14,019 nt of DNA from Pedobacter sp. UBA5917 (lineage in GTDB: Bacteria > Bacteroidota > Bacteroidia > Sphingobacteriales > Sphingobacteriaceae): NCBI RefSeq assembly GCF_002432345.1, contig NZ_DJDT01000224.1, positions 1 through 14,019 on the forward strand, in the 5' to 3' direction. The translations under genes and the position numbers were made by a program. The notes beneath the pieces are model-generated. The model had not been told where the DNA came from. It was given only the letters and a program-made list of their open reading frames with translations, and searched no databases. Below are positions 1-6,652 of this stretch, one piece after another. Position 1 is the first letter of the stretch. Every line of letters begins with the position of its first letter.

Positions 1-17
1 CACTACGGTCGAAATGA
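1..17. repeat. Truncated end of a dispersed intergenic repeat
   Basis: The first 17 bases (cactacggtcgaaatga) are identical to 1307-1323, the right arm of the inverted-repeat element at 1229-1323. The window therefore opens inside the tail of another copy of that element, so the CDF gene is bracketed by two copies. Confidence 0.6.
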
Positions 18-132
18 CGGATTTTGTAAAAAAACTCCGTGTTTTCCGTGCACCCGTGACTGTTCATATCGTTTTAAAACCAAATCACCTTAAAACCGTT
101 TAAGAAATAAATCCTTTACATTTCTTAAACTT

Positions 133-1074
133 ATGGCAAGAGCCAACAATTCTATCTATAGCGCTTTAGCCGCCAATTTATTAATCGCAGTAACCAAATT
201 TATTGCCGGAGCCTTTACCAACAGCTCATCCATGATTGCCGAGGGTATCCACTCCACAGTTGATACCAGTAACCAGCTTTTATTACTTTACGGCTTAAAA
301 AGAAGTGTAAAACCACCTGATAAATCGCGGCCATTTGGTTATGGTAAAGAACTGTATTTCTGGTCGTTCATTGTATCCATCATGATTTTTGGTTTAGGTG
401 GCGTAGTTTCTATCTCACAGGGCATTGCACATATCCGCCATCCTGAAATTTTGGGAAATCCCACATGGAATTATGTAGTACTGGGTTTATCACTCATATT
501 CGAAGGTACTTCGCTGATTATTGCGATGAAAGAATTTAACAAAACACGCAAAGGCCTGCCCTGGTGGAAAGCGATTATCAAAAGTAAAGATCCATCTGGC
601 TTTTTGGTGCTGTTCGAAGATGGTGCAGCTGTTTTAGGCCTGTTGATTGTTTTTATTTTTATGGTACTCAGCCATAACTTAAACTTACCATTTTTAGATG
701 GACTGGCTTCTGTACTGGTGGGCACCCTACTCATTTTTGTATCGTTTATATTGGCGAGGGAAAGCCGCAGTTTGTTAATGGGCGAAGGTTTAACCTCAGA
801 AACCCAGCAGAAAATAAAAGATCTTGCAGAAAACGATCAGGATGTAATTACGGTAACCAGTATCCTATCCCAATATCAATCGCCTAAGGAGGTACTGCTG
901 GTACTCATTCTTACCTTTAAAGCCGAGTTAAATACCACCGATTTAACCAATGCCATCGATCGCTTACGGGATAAAATAAAGTCGGAATATAATGTGATCA
1001 AATTTGTAATTATCCAGCCACAATCGGCCGATGTAGCGGAGAATGATTTTAGTAAGGATATTTATCTGGAATAA
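133..1074 (+). CDS. Cation diffusion facilitator (CDF) family transporter
   Basis: An inner-membrane divalent-metal/proton antiporter of the CDF family, expected to export zinc or a similar ion. The 313-residue length is normal. Hydrophobic segments lie near residues 10-28, 33-54, 75-97, 113-132, 157-179 and 187-208, giving six helices, followed by a cytoplasmic C-terminal domain (about 215-300). Helix 2 has the metal-site motif H40-S-T-V-D44, and FGYGKE (68-73) follows it. Helix 5 has E162-D163 rather than the HxxxD seen in YiiP-type proteins, and helix 6 carries D189. This pattern, with 'RPFGYGKELYFWSF', resembles the SLC30A9-like branch of the family, whose metal is less certain. The start ATG at 133 follows an A/T-rich leader without a Shine-Dalgarno site, usual for Bacteroidota. 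The gene stands alone on the plus strand with repeat DNA on both sides. The family call is firm; the substrate is inferred. Confidence 0.93.
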   Translation: MARANNSIYSALAANLLIAVTKFIAGAFTNSSSMIAEGIHSTVDTSNQLLLLYGLKRSVKPPDKSRPFGYGKELYFWSFIVSIMIFGLGGVVSISQGIAHIRHPEILGNPTWNYVVLGLSLIFEGTSLIIAMKEFNKTRKGLPWWKAIIKSKDPSGFLVLFEDGAAVLGLLIVFIFMVLSHNLNLPFLDGLASVLVGTLLIFVSFILARESRSLLMGEGLTSETQQKIKDLAENDQDVITVTSILSQYQSPKEVLLVLILTFKAELNTTDLTNAIDRLRDKIKSEYNVIKFVIIQPQSADVAENDFSKDIYLE

Positions 1075-1090
1075 AGTGATGGCATTTTTT

Positions 1091-1130
1091 AACCGCAAAG
1101 TTCGCGGAGCGCGACGCAAAGCACGTTAGG
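1091..1130. repeat. 'cgcaaag' dispersed unit
   Basis: The stretch contains 'ccgcaaagttcgcggagc' followed by 'gacgcaaagcacg', an imperfect tandem of a cgcaaag core. Units of this look are common between genes in Bacteroidota; that is general recall, not a search result. Confidence 0.4.
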
Positions 1131-1135
1131 CCGTC

Positions 1136-1156
1136 ATTCTGAACTTGTTTCAGAAT
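1136..1156. repeat. Small inverted repeat (8-bp stem)
   Basis: ATTCTGAA (1136-1143) and TTCAGAAT (1149-1156) are perfect complements around a 5-base loop. It has no T-run on either side and looks like a module of the repeat mosaic ('gtcattctgaac...') rather than a terminator. Confidence 0.55.
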
Positions 1157-1166
1157 CCTTAGGGTT

Positions 1167-1195
1167 AAAAGATCCTTCGACTACGCTCAGGATGA
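1167..1195 (+). repeat. 29-base direct repeat, copy 1
   Basis: This copy starts 'aaaagatccttcgactacg' and ends 'ctcaggatga'. It is identical base for base to 1348-1376, 181 bases downstream. Confidence 0.85.
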
Positions 1196-1228
1196 CAAAC
1201 GGGAAGAAAGCAAATATTAAAAAAAAAC

Positions 1229-1323
1229 GTCATCGCGACCGGAGCAACGCGGAATGGAGAGATCTATCTAGAGGTAGATTTAGCTTCGTTGAGCCTTCGG
1301 ATTCTCCACTACGGTCGAAATGA
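1229..1323. repeat. Imperfect inverted-repeat intergenic element
   Basis: The left arm starts 'gtcatcgcgaccgga' (1229-1243) and reaches 'tggagag' near 1260. The right arm 'tctccactacggtcgaaatga' (1303-1323), read on the other strand, gives tcatttcgaccg...tggaga, matching the left arm at most positions. The middle is itself partly palindromic (atcta ... tagat, 1262-1278). The right arm recurs at 1-17 and a left-arm-like sequence recurs at 13812-13826. Confidence 0.6.
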
Positions 1324-1347
1324 TAGTATTTAGGTAGATGGGGTAGC

Positions 1348-1376
1348 AAAAGATCCTTCGACTACGCTCAGGATGA
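1348..1376 (+). repeat. 29-base direct repeat, copy 2
   Basis: Identical to 1167-1195. The copies are separated by the inverted-repeat element, so that element sits inside a pair of direct repeats. Confidence 0.85.
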
Positions 1377-1412
1377 TAGCCTAATAAAAAGCCATAGCAG
1401 GTTAGTTATGGT

Positions 1413-1485
1413 ATTGGTTATTGAAAATTGATCATTGGTTATTAAATCTCACCATCTTCCATCATCCATTTTCCATCTTCCATCA
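1413..1485. repeat. Micro-duplications with 21-base offset
   Basis: ATTGGTTATT occurs at 1413-1422 and 1434-1443, and CCATCTTCCATCA at 1452-1464 and 1473-1485. Both pairs are offset by 21 bases. The last unit overlaps the stop codon of the aldehyde dehydrogenase (TGA on the minus strand, 1483-1485), so the mRNA after the stop is a purine-rich GATGGAAGATGG-like run. Confidence 0.6.
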
Positions 1486-2856
1486 CTTTACATACACCGT
1501 TTTAATATTTACAAATTCGTGGATGCCGAACATACCCAATTCGCGGCCGTAACCCGATTGGTTAATGCCACCAAAAGGCAAGGCCGGGTCTGATTTAACA
1601 CCTTCGTTTACAAAACAGGAGCCTGCAGCGAGTTTATTACGGGCAATGTCTTCTGCCAATGCTGCATTTTCGGTAAAAACAGCTGCTCCCAATCCGAAGT
1701 TGGTATCGTTGGCTATGCGGATGGCATCTTCCGTATCTTCAGCAGCAATAATCGCTGCAACCGGGCCAAATATCTCCTCATCATAAGCCAGAACACCTTT
1801 TTTCACTTCGGTTAAAATAGTTGGCTGATAATAAGCATGTTTTCCTTCTGCAGCAGGAATCTGACCACCCAATATGCATTTTGCGCCCTGTTTTATGCTT
1901 TTTAAAACCTGTTGGTGCAGCTCATCACGAAGTTCGGCCCTGGCCATTGGGCCTAAATCGGTTTTATTCGCTAGTGGATCTCCTGTTGTTTTACTTTCCA
2001 TTTCGGCTTTAAACAACGAAGTAAATTTTTCGAGCACAGGCTTAACCACAATAAACCGTTTTGCAGCAATACAACTTTGGCCGTTATTGATCAACCTGGC
2101 CTCTGCACATACTTTGGCAGCCTTTTCAAGATCAGCATCTTCAAGTATGAGATAAGGATCACTCCCTCCAAGTTCCAAAACTGTTTTTTTAAGGTGTTTG
2201 CCTGCCTGTTCGGCTACTTTTTTACCTGCATCGGTACTTCCCGTTAGCGTTACAGCCTTGATGTAAGGATGTTCTATTACTTTTGGTATCGCTTTACTGC
2301 TACAGATCAGTGTTTTAAATACATTGGCCGGAAAACCGGCATCTACAATCGCCTTTTCTATTTCGATGGCGCAACCGGTAACACCCGATGAATGTTTTAA
2401 AACACCACAGTTACCGGCCATTAATGCGGGGGCTATAAAACGGAATACCTGCCAAAATGGGAAATTCCAGGGCATAATGGCCAGCACTACGCCTATTGGC
2501 TGAAAACTTACATAACTTTTTGAAGCACTTGTACTGATAGTTTGATCGGCAAGAAATTCAGCGCCATTTTTAGCATAATATTCGCAAACAGAGGCACATT
2601 TTAATACTTCTGCAATGCCGGCTTTTAAAGGTTTGCCCATTTCTAAGGCCATTAATTTAGCCAGTTGATCTTTACGTTCGGTTAAAAGTTTAGAAAGCCC
2701 GAGCAACAACTTTGCCCTTACTTTAAAATCTGTTTTCCTATAACTTAACCAAGCTTTATGCGCCTGATCGATTTTCTGGTTGATTGATTCTTCAGTATCT
2801 TCCTTGTAAGTTTTTATAATTTCCCCGTTAACGGGATTTATAGATGAAATGCTCAT
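1483..2856 (-). CDS. NAD(P)-dependent aldehyde dehydrogenase, succinate-semialdehyde dehydrogenase type
   Basis: A soluble aldehyde dehydrogenase that oxidises an aldehyde to the acid with NAD(P)+. The closest recognisable group is the short Sad/YneI and GabD-like succinate-semialdehyde dehydrogenases, which close 4-aminobutyrate breakdown by making succinate. At 457 residues it fits the Sad/YneI size and is shorter than GabD (about 480). Visible residues: the oxyanion Asn131 in MPWNFPFWQ, the cofactor-loop LTGST (204-208), general base Glu228 in LELGGSDPY, catalytic Cys262 in NNGQSCIAAKR, EEIFGPVA (360-367), and the C-terminal PFGGINQSGYGRELG (427-441). The gene lies 54 bases downstream of the histidine kinase on the same strand with no terminator between them, so co-transcription is possible. 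No GABA transaminase is nearby, so the exact substrate stays inferred; the superfamily is certain. Confidence 0.93.
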   Translation of the reverse strand: MSISSINPVNGEIIKTYKEDTEESINQKIDQAHKAWLSYRKTDFKVRAKLLLGLSKLLTERKDQLAKLMALEMGKPLKAGIAEVLKCASVCEYYAKNGAEFLADQTISTSASKSYVSFQPIGVVLAIMPWNFPFWQVFRFIAPALMAGNCGVLKHSSGVTGCAIEIEKAIVDAGFPANVFKTLICSSKAIPKVIEHPYIKAVTLTGSTDAGKKVAEQAGKHLKKTVLELGGSDPYLILEDADLEKAAKVCAEARLINNGQSCIAAKRFIVVKPVLEKFTSLFKAEMESKTTGDPLANKTDLGPMARAELRDELHQQVLKSIKQGAKCILGGQIPAAEGKHAYYQPTILTEVKKGVLAYDEEIFGPVAAIIAAEDTEDAIRIANDTNFGLGAAVFTENAALAEDIARNKLAAGSCFVNEGVKSDPALPFGGINQSGYGRELGMFGIHEFVNIKTVYVK

Positions 2857-2910
2857 TCTGGATTAACAAATTGCGTTTAGGGATTGTGTTTTTTATTTTA
2901 AAATGATCCT

Positions 2911-4056
2911 TTAAGAAACCAGCGGAATATAGAAATGAAAGGTAGATCCCTCTCCATAAATACTTTCTGCCCATATTTTACCATCATGCAGGTCGATAAT
3001 CTCTGCACTAAGGTATAAACCAATTCCGAAGCCCGAAATGGTCCTCGTTTCCAGACTTTCTACACGGTAAAAACGGTCAAAAAGTTTTTCCAGGTCTTCC
3101 TCCCGGATACCTATTCCATGATCAATCACCCTAACATATACCATATCGTCAACAATTTCAGATTCGACCACCACGGTACTGCCCAGTTCCGAATATTTGA
3201 TGGCATTACTGATCAGATTGGAAATAACGGATGCTATTTTTTCGCGGTCAGCATTAACGACCTTAGGTTCGCCTTCGATAAAGTGGATCTGATAAGCAGA
3301 ATGAACCAGGCGGACATCCTCAACCACATCACAGATCAGTTTGTCGATATCAAAGTCTGACCTGATCAATTGGATTTTTCCGGATTCCAACCTCGATACA
3401 TTTAAAAAAGAACCGATCATCGTACTCATCTTGCGGATCTGCTTTTGAACTTTTTCTAAAGTATTGACCATGAAACTATCTGTAACTGCCCTTTTTTGCA
3501 TCAATTGAACATAGGCACTGATAGAAGTTAAAGGCGTTTTAAGCTCATGGCTTACCATGCTGATAAAATCATGCTTCTGCTGATCTTCCTTTATACTGAT
3601 CATCAACTGCTCCTGATCGAGGGCTTCGCGCTGCAGTTCGGTTTCTCTGATCGCCTTTTTGGCATAAACCATGTCGGTAACATCACTCGCCGTATGCAGG
3701 ATGCAATAAGGCAGGCCCGATTCATCTTTTATGGGCCTGTATTCGTAACTATAATAAGCTGTTTGCAGTTTTCCATCTTTCATGGTTTCGGCGGCGATTG
3801 CATCTCCTTTATCCGTGATGCCCGTTAGCAGCACATTTTTTAACATATTGATAAAGGGTTGTCCTTTTAACTCGGGCACCGCTTCTTCCAAAGGCTTACC
3901 GATAATGGAGCGGTCTTTTCCCCAAAAGGCAATCATGGCATCGTTGGCCATCTCTATAATGATATTTTCGGAAGTATAAATGGCTGTTGCATCTTTCGAC
4001 AGGGCGAGTACATTTAACAGTTGATCGCTGCTTAGAATCTTAGAGTGGCTAGACAT
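2911..4056 (-). CDS. PAS-domain sensor histidine kinase
   Basis: A two-component sensor kinase that autophosphorylates on histidine and should pass phosphate to a response regulator not encoded here. The 381 residues start with a PAS domain (about 20-130, ending in the PAC-like 'YRPIKDESGLPYCILHTASD'), then a coiled-coil-like linker (132-162) and a HisKA dimerisation domain with phosphoacceptor His170 in MVSHELKTP. The HATPase domain shows the N box with N280 and N284 (NLISNAIKYS), the G1 box DHGIGI (312-317), LFDRFYR (325-331) and the G2 box GFGIGLYLS (342-350). There is no signal peptide or membrane helix, so the kinase is predicted to be cytoplasmic and to sense an internal cue or ligand through PAS. 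All catalytic boxes are intact. It is an orphan in this window and lies between DUF3095 upstream and the aldehyde dehydrogenase downstream, all on one strand. Confidence 0.95.
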   Translation of the reverse strand: MSSHSKILSSDQLLNVLALSKDATAIYTSENIIIEMANDAMIAFWGKDRSIIGKPLEEAVPELKGQPFINMLKNVLLTGITDKGDAIAAETMKDGKLQTAYYSYEYRPIKDESGLPYCILHTASDVTDMVYAKKAIRETELQREALDQEQLMISIKEDQQKHDFISMVSHELKTPLTSISAYVQLMQKRAVTDSFMVNTLEKVQKQIRKMSTMIGSFLNVSRLESGKIQLIRSDFDIDKLICDVVEDVRLVHSAYQIHFIEGEPKVVNADREKIASVISNLISNAIKYSELGSTVVVESEIVDDMVYVRVIDHGIGIREEDLEKLFDRFYRVESLETRTISGFGIGLYLSAEIIDLHDGKIWAESIYGEGSTFHFYIPLVS

Positions 4057-4097
4057 GTATATATTGGAGATTAAATTGCTTATCGTGATTTTACCTT

Positions 4098-4124
4098 AAA
4101 ACATATCAGGTATATAAGATACAA
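4098..4124 (-). promoter_or_regulatory. Possible promoter of the histidine kinase gene
   Basis: On the minus strand, TATGTTTT (4098-4105) matches 7 of 8 positions of the Bacteroidota -7 box TAnnTTTG, with a TTG (4122-4124) 16 bases upstream. The spacing is shorter than the usual roughly 19 bases, so this is tentative. Confidence 0.3.
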
Positions 4125-4152
4125 GCAGCAGCATTAAATGTTTGGGATTTTG

Positions 4153-5328
4153 TTAAATGTTATTGTCGATATTCATTTTATCCCTAATTTTTTGCTTCAA
4201 TACACCTGCGGCCTGGGTATAACCTCCTTCGGCACCATCTACAAAATGGATATGATCATCCTCCAGATCCCTTACATAACACGACATTACAGATTCGCCA
4301 CTCACATATAATCCGTACAAAATCTCTTGTCTGACCTCCATTGTATCCAATTCTTTCTGCATGGCCAAACGCTGTTGCGCTGTTCCTGTAATAACGGTAT
4401 TAATCCGACCATCAATCACGAGGGTATCAGACATGGCCACGAGCTGTTTAAGGTATTTCTGTCCACTCTCCGTTCTGAAATAGATGTAGCCATAAATATT
4501 AATGAACCACGATTTGATCAGTTCAAATATTTTGATCTTTCCTAAACGGTGTTTCATTTCCTTCCCCAAACTGTTAAAACTTGTTTTGAAGATCAATTTG
4601 GAAACCGAAATGGGTTGGCGTTCTTCTGGTGCACCATAAATCTTGTCGAGGCAATGGATTACCTGACTAAACACAGCTGCCTGTTTTTCAAAATCTTCGG
4701 CAACAACAATCAATGTTACAATTTCTTCGCTGTTTTCAGGTGGTTCAATCTTATCCCACCGGCATTGCATTCCGCTTAAATCAATTTCTTCACCAGCAGT
4801 ATCGTGACCTGACAAGAGGTAATCTTTACCTTTGATCAGTTTTTCGGCATAATCCAAACCATCGCCCAGTACAATCGGAATTGAAAACGTTTCAGAGCTG
4901 CTAAACCTGCTGATACGAAGCGTATGGTCTTGTGCATAAATCTCATCAACAGGCACTATGCCAACCCTTAAATCGAGATTGAAATTATCCTGGGTGGTAT
5001 TTTTATATTTCAGCAACGATTTCATTACCTCATCAACAATCCCCGGCGGAACAATAAAAGTTGCACCGTCGCCCCCAAAGAAAAAAGGTACCGAAATGCT
5101 GGCCTTGAAAGCAATATTGAGCACGGCCACAATACTTCCTGTAGCAATAAGGTTTACATTTTCGTGCAAACCTGCATTAACCGCCGCAGTAGAACTTTTA
5201 ATGTCGGTAATAATCACGTGCCAATCTGCAGGTATATCCTCAAATAACTGTTTTTCAGTCAATAATTGGTATAGCGGAATCTTATTTAGGGGCAGATTGG
5301 AAAAAAAATGATCTTCGTTATTTAACAT
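4153..5328 (-). CDS. DUF3095 family protein with class III nucleotidyl cyclase-like N-terminal motifs
   Basis: A 391-residue soluble protein, recognised as DUF3095 from its layout; the family function is not established. The first half has, in order, the motifs expected of a class III cyclase palm: VIITDIKSST (38-47, candidate metal ligand D42), FFFGGDGATF (82-91, candidate second ligand D87, 45 residues later), RVGI (121-124) and GDGLDYAEKL (155-164) at the place of the cyclase 'GDxVNxAxRL' motif, with Asp159 where cyclases keep the transition-state Asn. The usual Lys before the GD motif is also missing. The C-terminal half (about 205-391) has no motif I recognise; it holds a Val/Ile-rich region near 325-337 and 'HFVDGAEGGYTQAAG' near the end. 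There is no signal peptide or membrane helix. The ATG at 5328 has TTAGTTTG (5343-5350) upstream, one mismatch from the -7 consensus. The family call is good; the cyclase relationship is my inference. Confidence 0.85.
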   Translation of the reverse strand: MLNNEDHFFSNLPLNKIPLYQLLTEKQLFEDIPADWHVIITDIKSSTAAVNAGLHENVNLIATGSIVAVLNIAFKASISVPFFFGGDGATFIVPPGIVDEVMKSLLKYKNTTQDNFNLDLRVGIVPVDEIYAQDHTLRISRFSSSETFSIPIVLGDGLDYAEKLIKGKDYLLSGHDTAGEEIDLSGMQCRWDKIEPPENSEEIVTLIVVAEDFEKQAAVFSQVIHCLDKIYGAPEERQPISVSKLIFKTSFNSLGKEMKHRLGKIKIFELIKSWFINIYGYIYFRTESGQKYLKQLVAMSDTLVIDGRINTVITGTAQQRLAMQKELDTMEVRQEILYGLYVSGESVMSCYVRDLEDDHIHFVDGAEGGYTQAAGVLKQKIRDKMNIDNNI

Positions 5329-5402
5329 AATCCGGTTTAGAACAAACTAATATACGTATTCCGGAAAGATGTGTGTTTCATAATTCAAGATTACTACCAG
5401 TT

Positions 5403-5897
5403 CTACATGGTCGGCGATTGTTCATAAATCGTCCACTGTTGTTCTTTAGTCTTCGTTTTCTTAGCAAGGATAATGGCCGAATTTGTGGCTCCTTTTTTAT
5501 CTTCGGGCGTAACATAAAGTTCGGTTCCTTTAAGCCTGATCAGGTAAATATCTTTCCCGGCAGGTTCAAATTCATACTGCTGACTTGCGTTACCTGGATT
5601 TAAGGGCTGCTCTTCCAAAGCGATATCGCTTTCTTTGGGCTGAAATGTTTTTCCGGTAAAGAGATTTTTCAATTGATAGGTATTCCCTTCTACTGGGATG
5701 AAATTCCAGGTCATACATTTCCAGTTCTGCGGATCGTAGGCCACCAGAGGCGTTCCATTTTTTGCACTGGCATCTTTAACGCGCAATAACATACCGGTAA
5801 GCACATTTTTAATGGCATAATTCCCCTTGATTGTTTGGGCAAAAACAGCTTGGTTTACAAGTAAGGCAAAGCCTAAGGCTATAAGAAAGTTTCTCAT
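5403..5897 (-). CDS. Secreted beta-trefoil (ricin-B-like) domain protein
   Basis: A small exported protein of 164 residues. Residues 1-20 form a signal peptide (MRN then a hydrophobic stretch, ending VFA before Gln21), so it should be periplasmic or surface exposed. The mature part shows three diverged repeats typical of ricin-type beta-trefoils: YxIKNxxTGxxLxV (27-40) ending in TWNFIP (63-68); YQLKNLFTGKTF (74-85) ending in QQYEFEP (106-112); and YLIRLKGTELYV (118-129) ending in QQWTIYE (153-159). The last two ends follow the QxW/QxY pattern of the fold. Such domains often bind carbohydrate or act as a scaffold; no catalytic domain is attached and no ligand can be named. The stop lies 74 bases upstream of the DUF3095 start on the same strand. 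The fold assignment is an inference from repeat spacing. Confidence 0.75.
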   Translation of the reverse strand: MRNFLIALGFALLVNQAVFAQTIKGNYAIKNVLTGMLLRVKDASAKNGTPLVAYDPQNWKCMTWNFIPVEGNTYQLKNLFTGKTFQPKESDIALEEQPLNPGNASQQYEFEPAGKDIYLIRLKGTELYVTPEDKKGATNSAIILAKKTKTKEQQWTIYEQSPTM

Positions 5898-5934
5898 AAC
5901 ACTAATATAACCAATTTGTTAACCTAATAAAGAA

Positions 5935-6189
5935 TTAAAGAATAATCAGTATGGTGCCTGACTTGAGCAGCTTAAAGTAATAATGGTATTCGCCATGGCG
6001 GTTTACTTTTTCTATTTCACAAACTTTACCTGATTTTCCATATTCATCAGCGAGTAAATCGCCAATTTTAATGCTATCTAAAAGATTTACATTGATTGAG
6101 GCTCTTTTAATTAGTGTAGCGCTTTTTTCCATGAGATTGCGGTTTGACGTACATACGCAATCAAAAAGGCTTTGGTTTTGTAGTACCAT
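5935..6189 (-). CDS. Small hypothetical protein
   Basis: An 84-residue ORF that I do not recognise. A second in-frame ATG at 6132 would give a 65-residue form starting MEKSATLIKR; the charged, regular part of the protein begins there (SIKIGDLLADEYGKSGKV, then HYYFKLLKSGTILIIL), so the shorter start is quite possible. The strand pattern with a 'GDLL...GKVxEIEKV...YYFKLL' layout could be a small beta-barrel such as an SH3-like or KOW-like fold, but that is a guess. TATCTTCG (6211-6218, minus strand; one mismatch to TAnnTTTG) and the inverted repeat at 6193-6210 precede the longer start. It sits 37 bases before the ricin-like gene and 46 after the CxxC gene on the same strand. Confidence 0.6.
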   Translation of the reverse strand: MVLQNQSLFDCVCTSNRNLMEKSATLIKRASINVNLLDSIKIGDLLADEYGKSGKVCEIEKVNRHGEYHYYFKLLKSGTILIIL

Positions 6190-6192
6190 AAA

Positions 6193-6210
6193 TTACTTAA
6201 TAATAAGTAA
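6193..6210. promoter_or_regulatory. Perfect 7-bp inverted repeat upstream of the small hypothetical gene
   Basis: TTACTTA (6193-6199) and TAAGTAA (6204-6210) flank a 4-base centre. It lies 3 bases upstream of the ATG at 6189 and just downstream of a possible -7 box (6211-6218), a position that suits an operator. It could also be a weak end to the gene at 6236, but there is no T-run. Confidence 0.35.
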
Positions 6211-6235
6211 CGAAGATACACAATTGTAGTTTTAA

Positions 6236-6556
6236 TTAGCAATACATTAATTCATAAATCCGCTTCATATACAAAGCCTCATCAATTTTGGTAAAAAACT
6301 CGTACCATTCTTCTCTGGTAAATACGAGGCTGATATCGGGAAAAGGTGTTGATAAAATCACAACCTGCTTGCCATCAGGACGGTTTTCGAGATAATCATC
6401 GAAATCGAGTTTTTTGGTTGCCACGTAAAAAGCATCAAACTGTTCAAACGTAAAATTCATGAGTACACCCGATCGCCAGATATTTAAGACCTTGCAGTTA
6501 TTACATTGGGCAATTGTGATGTTTGCATTTTGGGCAAGAACAGTTGTTTTACACAT
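6236..6556 (-). CDS. Small conserved-looking protein with CxxC motif (possibly DUF6686)
   Basis: A 106-residue soluble protein. The N-terminal part has C18-N-N-C21 in 'IAQCNNCK', which could bind zinc or be redox active; further cysteines are C2 and the final residue C106. The rest is alternating beta strands and an acidic, aromatic helix region (FTFEQFDAFY at 36-45; FTREEWYEFFTKIDEALY at 78-95). The layout resembles small Bacteroidota proteins annotated as DUF6686, recalled without a search. No function is known to me. It has the best promoter match in the window, with both -33 and -7 boxes upstream, and heads a run of codirectional genes. The start ATG at 6556 is the first in frame. Confidence 0.75.
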   Translation of the reverse strand: MCKTTVLAQNANITIAQCNNCKVLNIWRSGVLMNFTFEQFDAFYVATKKLDFDDYLENRPDGKQVVILSTPFPDISLVFTREEWYEFFTKIDEALYMKRIYELMYC

Positions 6557-6586
6557 GGCTATAGATTAAATCGTTGCTTGATTTAG

Positions 6587-6617
6587 CAAATATCATATTA
6601 TTTAGAATAATTCCAAA
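6587..6617 (-). promoter_or_regulatory. Bacteroidota-type promoter for the CxxC protein gene
   Basis: On the minus strand, TTTG (6614-6617), a 19-base spacer and GATATTTG (6587-6594) match the TTTG-N19-TAnnTTTG consensus with one mismatch in the -7 box. The box ends 30 bases upstream of the ATG at 6556. Confidence 0.65.
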
Positions 6618-6652
6618 TAATAAAACTGATTTATTATTTTTCCTGCGCCACC

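Larger units (their letters stand above)
1075..1482. other. Gene-free 408-base mosaic of dispersed repeats
   Basis: No credible ORF lies between the CDF transporter and the converging aldehyde dehydrogenase. The stretch is a patchwork: a 'cgcaaag'-type unit (1091-1130), a small hairpin (1136-1156), two copies of a 29-base repeat (1167-1195 and 1348-1376), an imperfect inverted-repeat element (1229-1323) and two micro-duplications with 21-base offset (1413-1485). I see no classic hairpin-plus-T-run terminator for either gene here. Confidence 0.7.

Noticed and set aside
471..734. Antisense ORF of 87 codons inside the CDF transporter gene
   Set aside because: The opposite frame encodes conserved membrane helices; the antisense product has low-complexity Ser/Lys/Pro composition and no start context.
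1136..1156. Terminator of the CDF gene
   Set aside because: The hairpin lacks a T-run and is more than 60 bases after the stop; it is better explained as part of the dispersed repeat mosaic.
4153..5328. GGDEF diguanylate cyclase
   Set aside because: The motif is GGDGA, not GG(D/E)EF, and the RVGI and GDxxDxAxxL pattern fits class III cyclases better. Family architecture is DUF3095.
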